Positions 16,850-25,405 are shown, counted from the stretch's first letter. The stretch: DNA of 55,626 bases from Paenimyroides ummariense (GCF_900115115.1 NZ_FOVI01000019.1:1-55626), one strand, 5' to 3'. A program made the numbers and translations. Notes: generated by a model not told the origin, from the sequence alone.

Positions 16850-17434
16850 CTACTGATTTTCTCGCATCGCCTTAAAATAAGCCGCTCGGCTTAAAGGCTC
16901 GTACTCATTGGTTTCGCCCAACATAACCAAATTGTCGTTAGCTGCTTTTCTAAAGCTGTAATTAGCTAAATTTCCGGTGCGTGTGCAAACCGCATGTACT
17001 TTGGTAACATATTCGGCAGTCGCCATTAAAGCAGGCATTGGTCCAAAAGGTTGCCCTTTAAAATCCATGTCTAAACCGGCAACAATAACTCGAATTCCCG
17101 CATTTGCCAAATCATTGCAAACCGTAACAATTTCATCGTCGAAAAACTGTGCTTCATCAATCCCGATTACATCACAACCATCGGCTAAAATTCTAATGTT
17201 TGCAGCAGCCGGAACAGGTGTAGATCTAATTTCGTTTCCTTGGTGCGATACTACGTTTTCGTCGTCGTAACGGGTATCAACCGCCGGCTTAAAAATCTCC
17301 ACGCGCTGTTTGGCAAACTGTGCACGGCGCAATCTACGAATCAATTCTTCGGTTTTGCCAGAAAACATCGAGCCGCAGATCACTTCGATCCATCCAAATT
17401 TTTCTGTATGATTTACCGGATTTTCAAGAAACAT
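16850..17434 (-). CDS. tdk: Thymidine kinase
   Basis: A 194-aa type II thymidine kinase for salvage of thymidine to dTMP. The P-loop GSMFSGKTE is at residues 21-29. The catalytic DEAQFF and lasso-region motifs [15 protein letters not shown] follow, and the C-terminal [11 protein letters not shown] segment fits the family. The usual zinc-binding Cys pairs are reduced: only one Cys remains in AVCTRTGN where many homologues have CxxC. It is convergent with, and three bases from, the repeat protein gene, and divergent from the acidic protein gene. Confidence 0.94.
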   Translation of the reverse strand: MFLENPVNHTEKFGWIEVICGSMFSGKTEELIRRLRRAQFAKQRVEIFKPAVDTRYDDENVVSHQGNEIRSTPVPAAANIRILADGCDVIGIDEAQFFDDEIVTVCNDLANAGIRVIVAGLDMDFKGQPFGPMPALMATAEYVTKVHAVCTRTGNLANYSFRKAANDNLVMLGETNEYEPLSRAAYFKAMRENQ

Positions 17435-17534
17435 TTTAGCAATTATAAGTTGTTTAAAACAGTTTTTTCTGTTACTTTGTATCCTGCAAATTTATCAAAA
17501 AATAAGTTGGTAAAATTTAAAACCGTTAAAAGTT

Positions 17535-18521
17535 ATGAAGAAAATCATTGAATCAGATTTAATAAGTATCGCCCACCGAATCTTGAAATTAAAAGATAAA
17601 TCGGAAATTTCTTCTTTGTTGAAAGAAACCGAACTGCTGCATAACAAATTGATTTTATTGCAGTTTTATGAAGATAACAAGTTTAGATTGGATCCATCGA
17701 TAACTCCGGAAAAATTATTAGAAGACGTAAAATCGACAGAACCTACAAACGAACAACCTGCAAGCGTTTTTTTAACGGAAGAAAAGAAAGACGATGTGGT
17801 AACTTTTGAGGAAGAATTAATTACCCCAATTGAATTAAGCGTGACCAACGCAGCTGATATTGATGCAGCGCCACCGGTTGAAGCCTCGGTTGAAAATGTT
17901 GAAGAAGAGAAAGAAATCGAAGAAACAACAGAGGAAGTTGTTGAAGAAATTTCTCCTGAAGAAGAAGTGCAAACTGAAAGTAATGTAGTGGAGTTTACTC
18001 CGTCGATCGAAGAAACTATAAAATCGATTGATGAAGTGGAAGAAGAAATAAAAATCGTGGAACAGTTAGATCCTGTGGAAGATGCAAAAGAAGCAGTTGA
18101 ACGTGCTACGTTAGAGATCGATCCGGTTTTCTCAATTCCGCATAACGAACTTTTTGATACGAATGATTCCAACAAAAAGGAAGAAGATACTTTTAAAGGA
18201 TCACAACATTTTGTAACCAATCAGGCAGCAGAAAAATCGACAGAAAATTACCGTCAAATTCCGTTAAATAAATCAATAAACGATGCATTTGCCAATAAAA
18301 TTTCGATTGGTTTAAATGACCGAATTGCGTTTGAAAAGAACTTGTTCAACGGCAGCAGCGATGATTTAAACCGAGTAATTGCACAATTAAACACCATTGA
18401 AAGTTACGAAGAAGCAAAAGATTTTATAGACGATTTGGTGAAACCCGAATTTAACAACTGGAACGGAAAAGAAGATTACGAAAACCGTTTTATGCAGTTG
18501 GTTGAAAAAAGATTTTTGTAG
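17535..18521 (+). CDS. Acidic conserved protein of unknown function
   Basis: A 328-aa protein without signal peptide. Residues 1-65 are helical and mixed in charge (IAHRILKLKDKSEISSLLKE). Residues ~65-195 are extremely rich in Glu, Val and Thr and probably disordered. The C-terminal ~95 residues (INDAFANKISIGLNDRIAFEKNLFNGS, VIAQLNTIESYEEAKDFI, MQLVEKRFL) look like a folded helical domain. I recognise no named family. It lies between tdk and rsmI. The strong acid bias makes a protein- or nucleoid-interaction role possible, but this is speculation. Confidence 0.75.
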   Translation: MKKIIESDLISIAHRILKLKDKSEISSLLKETELLHNKLILLQFYEDNKFRLDPSITPEKLLEDVKSTEPTNEQPASVFLTEEKKDDVVTFEEELITPIELSVTNAADIDAAPPVEASVENVEEEKEIEETTEEVVEEISPEEEVQTESNVVEFTPSIEETIKSIDEVEEEIKIVEQLDPVEDAKEAVERATLEIDPVFSIPHNELFDTNDSNKKEEDTFKGSQHFVTNQAAEKSTENYRQIPLNKSINDAFANKISIGLNDRIAFEKNLFNGSSDDLNRVIAQLNTIESYEEAKDFIDDLVKPEFNNWNGKEDYENRFMQLVEKRFL

Positions 18522-18534
18522 TAGGTTTGATATA

Positions 18535-18726
18535 CCACAGATAAATCTAATCCAAAAAGGTTGATAATTAATAAACCACATAGATAGCATTTTAATTTTT
18601 TGCTTTTAGAAAGCATAGAATCATTTTTAAGCATAGCTTAAAACTATGAGCAATTAAAATTATTTAAGGCAGAATTTCTATATATCTATGTGGTGAAATA
18701 TTAAAGATAAAACCTTACATCTGTGG
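18535..18726. repeat. Nested palindromic intergenic repeats (includes ACCACATAGA copy B)
   Basis: Outer inverted repeats CCACAGAT (18535-18542) and ATCTGTGG (18719-18726) enclose an inner element (18575-18694, 120 bp) with perfect 10-bp ends ACCACATAGA and TCTATGTGGT. An inner palindrome GCATAGC...ACTATGAG sits near the centre. The inner ends and centre match the element at 2781-2926. The 232-bp spacer between the acidic protein gene and rsmI holds nothing else recognisable. Confidence 0.75.
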
Positions 18727-18753
18727 AAAACATAATAAAAAGAAACTCAAAAA

Positions 18754-19449
18754 ATGAGTAAATTATATATTGTGCCAACGCCCATTGGCAATTTAGAAGA
18801 CATGACTTTTAGAGCCATTAAGGTTTTAAAGGAAGTCGATTTAATTTTGGCAGAAGACACGCGCACCAGCAGCAAACTCTTAAAACATTTTGAAATTGGT
18901 ACGCAAATGCACAGCCACCACATGCACAACGAACATCAAACGGTGGAACATACGGTGCAGAAATTAAAAAACGGACAAACAATTGCGTTGATTTCTGATG
19001 CTGGAACGCCTGCAATTTCCGATCCCGGATTTTTATTGACGCGTGCTTGTGTTGAAAACGATATTCCTGTGGAATGTTTGCCGGGTGCAACTGCTTTTGT
19101 ACCAGCATTGGTAAACAGCGGCTTGCCAAACGATAAATTTGTTTTCGAAGGATTTTTGCCCGATAAAAAAGGACGTCAGACTCGATTCTTAGCATTGGCA
19201 GAAGAAACCCGAACCATGATTTTGTATGTATCGCCACATAAACTGGTAAAAACATTGGCGGAATTTGAAACCTATTTTGGTAAAGAACGTCAGGTTTCGG
19301 TATCTCGAGAATTATCAAAACTGCACGAAGAAACCGTACGCGGATCGGTAGAAGAAGTGTTGAAACATTTTGAAACCAAACCGCCAAAAGGCGAAATAGT
19401 TGTTATTGTAGCAGGTAAACAAAAAGAAAAAAAGAATAAAAATGAGTAG
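18754..19449 (+). CDS. rsmI: 16S rRNA (cytidine1402-2'-O)-methyltransferase
   Basis: A 231-aa SAM-dependent methyltransferase of the tetrapyrrole-methylase fold. It 2'-O-methylates C1402 of 16S rRNA in the decoding centre. It begins LYIVPTPIGNLEDMTFRA and has LAEDTRTSSKLL, ALISDAGTPAISDPG (~residues 77-91), CLPGATAFVPALV and FLPDKKGRQTR, all in family order. Length is typical. The stop overlaps the next start (ATGAGTAG, 19442-19449), so translation of the OsmC-like gene is probably coupled to it. Confidence 0.96.
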   Translation: MSKLYIVPTPIGNLEDMTFRAIKVLKEVDLILAEDTRTSSKLLKHFEIGTQMHSHHMHNEHQTVEHTVQKLKNGQTIALISDAGTPAISDPGFLLTRACVENDIPVECLPGATAFVPALVNSGLPNDKFVFEGFLPDKKGRQTRFLALAEETRTMILYVSPHKLVKTLAEFETYFGKERQVSVSRELSKLHEETVRGSVEEVLKHFETKPPKGEIVVIVAGKQKEKKNKNE

Positions 19450-19864
19450 CCATTTAATTACCACAACCTGGAAAGGAAACATGCAGTTTGAATCGACAAA
19501 TCCGGGCGGTTCGTTAATCATTGATGCTGCCGAAGAAGTTGGTGGAACAAACAACGGACTGCGTCCAAAAGCGTTGATGTTGTCGGCTTTAGCCGGCTGT
19601 TCGGGTTTGGATGTTGCTTCGCTGATAAAAAAAATGCGTTTGGAAGTAACCGATTTCAATATTGAAACCCAAGGATTTTTAACCGATACCGAACCACAGG
19701 TTTATGATAAAGTTACGGTTACCTACCATTTTTACGGAAGCAATTTAAACGAAGAAAAACTAAACCGGGCTGTTGAACTTTCGGTTGAAAAGTATTGTGG
19801 AGTTATGCATATGTTCCGCAGTTTTGCCGATGTAAAAATTGATACGGTTTTTCATAAAATTTAA
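19442..19864 (+). CDS. OsmC family protein
   Basis: A 140-aa OsmC/Ohr-fold protein. The family reduces organic hydroperoxides with paired Cys. The first redox Cys candidate is in ALAGCSGLDVASLIKKM (~residue 60), with the second in SVEKYCGVMHMF (~120). The preceding LRPKALMLSALA segment is typical of OsmC. It may protect against peroxides, although some OsmC proteins have other thiol roles. Its start lies inside the last codons of rsmI, and a terminator follows at once. Confidence 0.9.
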   Translation: MSSHLITTTWKGNMQFESTNPGGSLIIDAAEEVGGTNNGLRPKALMLSALAGCSGLDVASLIKKMRLEVTDFNIETQGFLTDTEPQVYDKVTVTYHFYGSNLNEEKLNRAVELSVEKYCGVMHMFRSFADVKIDTVFHKI

Positions 19865-19867
19865 AAG

Positions 19868-19897
19868 AAAGGAAGCTATTTGGCTTCCTTTTTTTGT
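19868..19897 (+). terminator. Rho-independent terminator after rsmI-osmC
   Basis: AAAGGAAGC and GCTTCCTTT arms (with G at the stem base) around a TATTTG loop, followed by seven T. Confidence 0.85.
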
Positions 19898-19954
19898 GGT
19901 AATTTCGATATTTAAAATTACAGTTTATACAAAAAAACTAATAATTTTTTTAAA

Positions 19955-20524
19955 TTAAATAAATACCCTAATAAAAAGATATAATAAGGCAAATATTATT
20001 GTAAAAATTAAAGTCATGCATCCTATGGCAAAAGCACTAGCAAAAAAATTTAATAATGTTTTTGGGTTATGATTTTTTTTAGACTGTTTTAATTTTTCAT
20101 TGTATTCGTTTTCTATATAACTAATTGCGTCGCTATACCCAAAATACTCATCAAATATTAATCTTGCTTGTGGATCATATCCACTCATTTTAAATTCATG
20201 AATTAAAATATTATCAATAATATTTAAAACTACAGATAGTTCATTTAATTTTATTTCTGATAAAATTGCAATCTTAATTTCAATTCTCGATTCATCAAGC
20301 CAAATAGAAAAATTTAAGAAGTCGAGAAGAAAACAAGACTCACCTATAAAATCGTTGTTAATTTTAAAGTCTAAGCCTCTTATTTTTAGCTTGTCAATTA
20401 TTCTCCATGTTAAATCATCAGAAATGTAAAAGATATCGTCATAATTTGCAGTTACTTTTACGAGTGAAATTGCTTCCCTAATTTCAACTTTACGTTTGTT
20501 AAAATAATAGATACTGTATACCAT
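19955..20524 (-). CDS. Unknown protein with C-terminal membrane anchor
   Basis: A 189-aa protein without recognised family. Residues 1-150 are a soluble alpha/beta domain (FYISDDLTWRIIDKL, FSIWLDESRIEIKIAIL, FDEYFGYSDAISYIE). Residues ~158-188 are one strongly hydrophobic segment (LLNFFASAFAIGCMTLIF, then TIIFALLYLF), which would anchor it in the inner membrane by the C-terminus. Codon use is AT-rich compared with rsmI and recJ on either side. It and the next unknown gene form a minus-strand island between plus-strand housekeeping genes, which suggests acquisition. Confidence 0.65.
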   Translation of the reverse strand: MVYSIYYFNKRKVEIREAISLVKVTANYDDIFYISDDLTWRIIDKLKIRGLDFKINNDFIGESCFLLDFLNFSIWLDESRIEIKIAILSEIKLNELSVVLNIIDNILIHEFKMSGYDPQARLIFDEYFGYSDAISYIENEYNEKLKQSKKNHNPKTLLNFFASAFAIGCMTLIFTIIFALLYLFIRVFI

Positions 20525-20631
20525 TAGTTAATTTTTCTTAATCTTAACAAACAACTGTTAGAATATTAAACTTGTATTAAAACATCAGAAGTATATACCA
20601 TTTTTTACAAAGTCTCTGCTGTCAATAGTTG

Positions 20632-21174
20632 TTACTTAACATAAACTCTTTTAGTTAATGTCATAATATTTTCGGCAATAATAGTATTCAAATTTTCTTT
20701 GTTGACTACTCCATTTTCATTATTCTTTCTCCAAAATTCGTAAACAGTTTCAATTTCCTCGGATAGTAAGAAGTATTCGTATTGTTCTTTCTTAAAATCT
20801 TGTAATTCTTCGTAGGTAAATATTCTTCTTTGAATAAAGTTTCCATCAAGAATCTCTAAATATTCAAAAATACCATTTATAGGTTCTAAATCGAATTCAT
20901 CTCTAAAATCATCAATTCTAATTAAACCAGAATACCAATCATATTTACCATTATTTGGAAACAAATCTCCAAGATTATAATCTCTATTTAATACAAATAA
21001 TTGATTGTCTCTTATTTCAAATTCTGCAATGTACCCTCTCCACATAGCTGTAGAAACAAAATTATTTACGGGTCTCTTTTCGGGGAATTCATCAAAATAA
21101 TCTTCTAAAATAAAATTATTTAGATAGATTTTTTTATTGTCAATATATAATATGTCATCTGCTTGTCTAGTCAT
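20632..21174 (-). CDS. Small unknown protein, immunity-protein-like
   Basis: A 180-aa soluble acidic protein. The pattern DILYIDNKKIYLNNFILEDYF ... STAMWRGYIAEFEIRDNQLFVL is like a widespread group of small proteins (I-D-G-K-x-Y, then WRGYxAxWxIxxxxLxL) often found as orphans next to toxin loci. I recall this group only from memory and no toxin gene is adjacent, so the immunity role is weak. The second half is helical (YEELQDFKKEQYEYFLLSEEIETVYEF in two pieces). It is AT-rich like its neighbour at 19955-20524 and 107 bases from it. Confidence 0.65.
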   Translation of the reverse strand: MTRQADDILYIDNKKIYLNNFILEDYFDEFPEKRPVNNFVSTAMWRGYIAEFEIRDNQLFVLNRDYNLGDLFPNNGKYDWYSGLIRIDDFRDEFDLEPINGIFEYLEILDGNFIQRRIFTYEELQDFKKEQYEYFLLSEEIETVYEFWRKNNENGVVNKENLNTIIAENIMTLTKRVYVK

Positions 21175-21238
21175 TTTTTAAATTATTTGCCACAATCGAA
21201 TATACATATTCTTTTTAAATCAACGACAAATTCTCATC

Positions 21239-21269
21239 TTGCAAAAGCCATAATATTAAAATAATTTTG
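21239..21269 (+). promoter_or_regulatory. recJ promoter
   Basis: TTG (21239-21241) and TAATTTTG (21262-21269) are 20 bases apart. An ATG at 21267 in the recJ frame overlaps the -7 element and so is unlikely to be the start. Confidence 0.55.
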
Positions 21270-21279
21270 TATTTTAAAC

Positions 21280-21297
21280 GCACTTCAATTGGAGTGC
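21280..21297. promoter_or_regulatory. Near-perfect palindrome in the recJ leader
   Basis: GCACTTCAATTGGAGTGC is an 18-base palindrome with one mismatched pair, located just after the predicted recJ transcription start and 14 bases before the ATG at 21312. It could be an operator or a leader hairpin. No regulator is identified. Confidence 0.4.
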
Positions 21298-21311
21298 TTT
21301 TACATTTTACT

Positions 21312-23006
21312 ATGCGTTGGTCATTAAAACAAAATCCCGATTCTCAAATAATTCAGCATTTAAAAACCACTTTAAATGTAAGTCCGCTTGTGGCAAATTT
21401 GCTGGCACAACGTGGTATTAAAACATTTGATCAGGCTAAAAAGTTCTTTCGACCAGAATTAGAAGATCTGTACAATCCGTATTTAATGAAAGATATGGGC
21501 AAGGCGGTTCAGCGTATAGAAAAAGCCATTGCAACCAACGAACGCATTTTGGTTTTTGGCGATTACGATGTGGATGGAACCACGGCGGTTGCTTTGATGT
21601 CGTCTTATCTGAAAAGTTATTATCCCGATGTTGACACCTATATTCCCGACCGATATGCCGAAGGTTACGGAATATCAAACCAAGGAATCGATTACGCCGA
21701 AGACAACGGAATTACGCTGATTATTGCGTTAGATTGCGGTATAAAATCAATCGATAAAATAGAATACGCCAACCAAAAAGGAATCGATTTTGTAATCTGC
21801 GACCACCATTTACCTGGTGATGAGGTTCCAAATGCTGTTGCGGTTTTAGATCCAAAACAAAAAGACTGCAACTATCCGTTTAAGGAACTGTGCGGTTGCG
21901 GTGTGGGTTTTAAGTTGATACAAGCTTTGGCGGCAAATCGCGAGGAAACCATAGAAGATTTAATTCCGTATTTAGATTTGGTTGCAACAGCCATTGCAGC
22001 CGACATTGTGCCGATTGTCGATGAAAACCGCATTCTGGCATATTACGGTTTGCAGGTTATTAATAGCAATCCGCGACCTGGAATTTTAGCAATGAAAAAG
22101 CAGTTTGCCATTAAAGAATTCACGATTACCGATGTGGTTTTTAAAATTGCACCGCGAATAAATGCTGCCGGACGTATTAAACACGGAAATTATGCCGTTA
22201 GATTACTGACCGAATTTAATTTGGATGAAGCGATTGAATGTGCAAAAGAAATTGACGAGTTTAATATGAACAGACGAATTTTAGATCAGCAGATTACCGA
22301 AGAAGCATTAAATCAGATCATTGAAAATAACGAAGAAACTGCTTTTTCATCGGTTGTTTATCACGAAAGTTGGCACAAAGGTGTCATTGGTATTGTGGCT
22401 TCTAGGTTGATCGAAACGTATTACCGTCCAACGTTGGTTTTTACAAAAAGTGGCGATTATCTGGCAGCTTCGGCTCGATCTGTTAAAGGGTTCGATGTGT
22501 ATCAGGCATTAGAAAAATGTTCGGAACACATCATTCAGTTTGGCGGGCACATGTATGCGGCAGGTTTAACGATTAAAGAATCCGAATATGAAAATTTTAA
22601 GTCGAAGTTTGAAGAAGTGGTGAAAGAAACCATTTGCGAAGAACAGCAAACCGAAGAAATTGAAATTGATGCCGTGGTGAATTTTGATGATTTCGATGAA
22701 AAAACCCTCCGTATCTTAAAACAGTTCGAACCACATGGTCCTGGAAATATGACGCCTGTTTTTTTTACACCCAATGTTTTTGATACCGGCAATGCGCAGT
22801 GTATCGGCAAAAATAATGAGCATTTGCGTATGTTCGTCAAACAGAATAATTCAAAACCTTTCCCTGCAATTGCCTTTAAAAAGGGCGAGGTGCTTAACGC
22901 AACAAAAAATCTTAAATTAATGAATATGGTGTATTCGTTATCAGAAAATCAGTGGAGAGATAACGTAACCATACAACTTCAGGTAAAAGATTTTAATACG
23001 CAGTAA
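21312..23006 (+). CDS. recJ: Single-stranded-DNA-specific exonuclease RecJ
   Basis: A 564-aa 5'-3' single-strand exonuclease for recombination and mismatch repair. DHH-family motifs in order are FGDYDVDGTTAV (~residues 80-91), ALDCGIKSID (~145), CDHHLPGDEVP (~165, the DHH motif) and PRINAAGRIKHGNYAV (~290). The DHHA1 domain follows with GGHMYAAGL (~418), then an OB-like C-terminal domain. The ATG at 21312 was chosen over 21267 because homologues begin MRWxLK and because the earlier ATG falls in the promoter. Asd follows after 74 bases with its own promoter. Confidence 0.95.
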   Translation: MRWSLKQNPDSQIIQHLKTTLNVSPLVANLLAQRGIKTFDQAKKFFRPELEDLYNPYLMKDMGKAVQRIEKAIATNERILVFGDYDVDGTTAVALMSSYLKSYYPDVDTYIPDRYAEGYGISNQGIDYAEDNGITLIIALDCGIKSIDKIEYANQKGIDFVICDHHLPGDEVPNAVAVLDPKQKDCNYPFKELCGCGVGFKLIQALAANREETIEDLIPYLDLVATAIAADIVPIVDENRILAYYGLQVINSNPRPGILAMKKQFAIKEFTITDVVFKIAPRINAAGRIKHGNYAVRLLTEFNLDEAIECAKEIDEFNMNRRILDQQITEEALNQIIENNEETAFSSVVYHESWHKGVIGIVASRLIETYYRPTLVFTKSGDYLAASARSVKGFDVYQALEKCSEHIIQFGGHMYAAGLTIKESEYENFKSKFEEVVKETICEEQQTEEIEIDAVVNFDDFDEKTLRILKQFEPHGPGNMTPVFFTPNVFDTGNAQCIGKNNEHLRMFVKQNNSKPFPAIAFKKGEVLNATKNLKLMNMVYSLSENQWRDNVTIQLQVKDFNTQ

Positions 23007-23080
23007 TTTCATCATAAATTATTCAAATTATTGCATATTTTTGCTACTGCAAATTTTTAATCTTAAAACAAATTTTATCT

Positions 23081-24073
23081 ATGAGAGTAGCTGTAGTTGG
23101 TGCAACCGGTATGGTTGGCGAGGTAATGCTGAATGTTTTGGCAGAACGTAATTTTCCTGTAACAGAATTAATTCCGGTAGCATCGGAAAAATCGGTTGGT
23201 AAGGAAATAGCTTTCAAGGATAAGAAGTATAAGGTAGTAAATTTGCAAACAGCCGTTGAAATGAAACCCGATGTGGCATTGTTTTCAGCAGGTGGAGAAA
23301 CATCATTGGAATGGGCACCAAAATTTGCCGAAGTGGGTACAACTGTAGTAGATAATTCATCGGCTTGGCGCATGGATCCTACTAAAAAATTGGTTGTTCC
23401 TGAAATCAATGCCAATGTGTTGACAAAAGACGATAAAATCATTGCCAATCCAAACTGTTCAACCATTCAGCTGGTAATGGCGTTGGCTCCTTTGCATAAA
23501 GCATATCAAATTAAACGTGTTATTGTTTCAACGTATCAGTCGATAACCGGAACGGGTGTTAAGGCGGTTCAGCAGTTAGAGAACGAATACAAAGGTGAAA
23601 AAGGCGAAATGGCTTACAAATACCAAATTCACAGAAATGCGATTCCACATTGCGATAGTTTCTTAGATAACGGTTACACCAAAGAAGAAATGAAGTTGAC
23701 CAACGAAACCAAAAAAATTATGGGCGACGATAGTATTAAAGTTACGGCTACGGCAGTTCGTATTCCGGTTGTTGGCGGACACAGCGAGGCAGTAAATATT
23801 GAATTTAAAAACGATTTCGATTTAAACAAAGTACGCGCTTTATTGCAAGATACACCGGGAATTATGGTACAAGATGATTTAGATACTTTTACTTACCCAA
23901 TGCCGTTGTACGCACAAAATAAAGACGAGGTTTTTGTTGGAAGAATCCGTAGAGATGAAAGCCAGGAAAACACTTTAAACATGTGGATTGTTGCCGATAA
24001 TTTACGAAAAGGTGCAGCAACCAATACCATACAAATTGCCGAATATTTGTTGGCAAACAAATTAATAGGTTAA
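23081..24073 (+). CDS. asd: Aspartate-semialdehyde dehydrogenase
   Basis: A 330-aa NADPH-dependent enzyme making aspartate semialdehyde from aspartyl phosphate, for lysine/diaminopimelate, threonine and methionine. The nucleotide-binding start VAVVGATGMVGEVML is at residues 3-17. The catalytic Cys126 is in NPNCSTIQ, followed by STYQSITGTG. The active-site His is in VVGGHSEAVNIEF. Length and motifs fit the family. A TATTTTTG -7 element is at 23036-23043 and a strong terminator follows. Confidence 0.96.
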   Translation: MRVAVVGATGMVGEVMLNVLAERNFPVTELIPVASEKSVGKEIAFKDKKYKVVNLQTAVEMKPDVALFSAGGETSLEWAPKFAEVGTTVVDNSSAWRMDPTKKLVVPEINANVLTKDDKIIANPNCSTIQLVMALAPLHKAYQIKRVIVSTYQSITGTGVKAVQQLENEYKGEKGEMAYKYQIHRNAIPHCDSFLDNGYTKEEMKLTNETKKIMGDDSIKVTATAVRIPVVGGHSEAVNIEFKNDFDLNKVRALLQDTPGIMVQDDLDTFTYPMPLYAQNKDEVFVGRIRRDESQENTLNMWIVADNLRKGAATNTIQIAEYLLANKLIG

Positions 24074-24092
24074 AATATGTTAGTATCATTTA

Positions 24093-24124
24093 TAAAAAAC
24101 TCTTGATTCGTCAAGAGTTTTTTG
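24093..24124. terminator. Bidirectional terminator
   Basis: AAAAAACTCTTGA and TCAAGAGTTTTTT arms around a four-base loop lie between asd and the convergent minus-strand gene, with A and T tracts on both sides. Confidence 0.85.
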
Positions 24125-24127
24125 TTT

Positions 24128-24895
24128 TTAAAATATTTTTTGAACGATACCACAAATACATCCTGCACAAATTAATGTGTCAGAATTCCTTTTCTTTATA
24201 TGTTTTGCTATCCTTTTAATTTCTTTAGGTATTTTTAATTTCTTTTTTTTCATTAAATGGAGACCGTATATACCATATGCTTGATTTTCAATATTGAAAC
24301 TTTTTAAATAACCATAAACTTCACTATAGTTATGTAATTCGAGAAGTGTCTTTATATCTTTAGCTTTTTCAGTTAGAGAATAACCATATCCAGCATTAAT
24401 GGCATACTCATAGTTTAATGACATTTCATAAAGTATATCTTTTAAGTTTTTATTTGTGTGGTAAAATTCGTTTCTATTGTTTATGTACTCATTTACTGAT
24501 TTATTTTCCTTAATAAAATGTTTCGATACAAGTACACTGTTGTTTTCAGAACCCCAAGTGCTAATGTTTATAGTATAAAGTAAGATTGTGTCATTTCTCT
24601 TTAAAATATCTATTTGAAAGTCATCACCAAAATTAAAGAAATAAATTCTTTGATGATAAATATTAAAATCAACATCTCTATCAAAAATAGTTATTATTTC
24701 AAAATGTTCGTCAAAATGGTATAGATCTGTAGGAACAGATTTTGTTATATTATCTAATTTAGAAATTACTTCTTTTCCTGTATGAACTGTAGCCATCTCT
24801 TTTTTTAAAATATTGCCAATACTATCTGTGTTTTGTGCGTAGTTTTTTAATTGTGCAAATAGAATAAGAAGAGTAGTAAAATATAATTTAATCAT
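24128..24895 (-). CDS. Exported protein of unknown function
   Basis: A 255-aa protein with signal peptide MIKLYFTTLLILFAQLKNYAQ. The central part is beta-rich (FEIITIFDRDVDFNIYHQRI, TILLYTINISTWGS) and the C-terminal third is helical and basic. The end, TLICAGCICGIV, has three Cys that could form a disulfide or bind metal. No family was recognised. The gene is AT-rich and alone, convergent with asd, and divergent from the metal locus. Confidence 0.7.
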   Translation of the reverse strand: MIKLYFTTLLILFAQLKNYAQNTDSIGNILKKEMATVHTGKEVISKLDNITKSVPTDLYHFDEHFEIITIFDRDVDFNIYHQRIYFFNFGDDFQIDILKRNDTILLYTINISTWGSENNSVLVSKHFIKENKSVNEYINNRNEFYHTNKNLKDILYEMSLNYEYAINAGYGYSLTEKAKDIKTLLELHNYSEVYGYLKSFNIENQAYGIYGLHLMKKKKLKIPKEIKRIAKHIKKRNSDTLICAGCICGIVQKIF

Positions 24896-24934
24896 AAAAC
24901 GGAATACATTAGGCTTTAAATATAAGTAATTTTT

Positions 24935-24942
24935 TATATTTG
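24935..24942 (+). promoter_or_regulatory. -7 element of the metal locus
   Basis: TATATTTG fits TAnnTTTG and lies only seven bases before the ATG at 24950, so the transcript would be nearly leaderless. Confidence 0.55.
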
Positions 24943-24949
24943 CAGTTCT

Positions 24950-25282
24950 ATGAAATCAAACAAGCAAATAATATCATTGTTTTTTAGCATTTGTGTTCTG
25001 GTAACACTTATGTTTCAATCGGTGCATACGTATTCGCATTTGGTTTCCGATTTTTTAAGTACAGATACGCATCATGCCAATCATGATCAAATGGCAAATC
25101 ATCATTCAGATGATTGTCAAATCTGTCACTTTACTTTTAGTCCGTTTACAACTGTTACACCAGATGTAATCGTATTTTATCCCACTAAAACATATCCAAA
25201 ATTAAATGCTGAGTATCGAACAATTTCTGTTGATGCTTCGTTTGATTTTGTATCACTTCGCGGTCCGCCGGTTTTTGTTTAA
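24950..25282 (+). CDS. Small exported His-rich protein of a metal-uptake locus
   Basis: A 110-aa protein with an N-terminal hydrophobic signal (IISLFFSICVLVTLMFQSVHTYSHL). A His/Asp/Cys cluster follows at residues ~41-60: HHANHDQMANHHSDDCQICHF. This could bind Zn, Cu or similar ions. The C-terminal ~40 residues end FVSLRGPPVF. Similar small proteins with a DCxxCHF motif are often placed before TonB receptors in Bacteroidota, as here. A palindromic repeat and 183 bases separate it from the receptor. The metal is not determined by sequence. Confidence 0.75.
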   Translation: MKSNKQIISLFFSICVLVTLMFQSVHTYSHLVSDFLSTDTHHANHDQMANHHSDDCQICHFTFSPFTTVTPDVIVFYPTKTYPKLNAEYRTISVDASFDFVSLRGPPVFV

Positions 25283-25317
25283 TAAACAATTTTGGTTATT
25301 TAATCAGTATCTATTAT

Positions 25318-25405
25318 CATTCGTCACTTCGAGTAACGTAATGCAATGGAGTGTATCGAGAAGTTTTTAGATTTAGTTCTCGACTTCGCTCGAACTGACG
25401 GGACA
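25318..25405. repeat. REP-like palindrome (CACTTCGAG / CTCGAAC family)
   Basis: TCGTCACTTCGAG at the left and CTCGAACTGACG at the right pair partly. Between them, TATCGAGAAG and TTCTCGACTTCG also pair. Such elements are common intergenic repeats in Flavobacteriaceae. It splits the small His-rich gene from the receptor and could attenuate the transcript. Confidence 0.55.

Noticed and set aside
17666..18220. 184-codon Ser-rich minus-strand frame
   Set aside because: It is the antisense of the Glu-rich linker of the acidic protein; GAA codons read as TTC/TCT/CTT in reverse.
18818..19387. 189-codon minus-strand frame over rsmI
   Set aside because: rsmI is a certain gene in the same place; the antisense frame has no recognisable domain or promoter.
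21267..21269. ATG upstream of recJ as start
   Set aside because: It overlaps the TAATTTTG promoter element, and homologues begin at the MRWxLK Met (21312).
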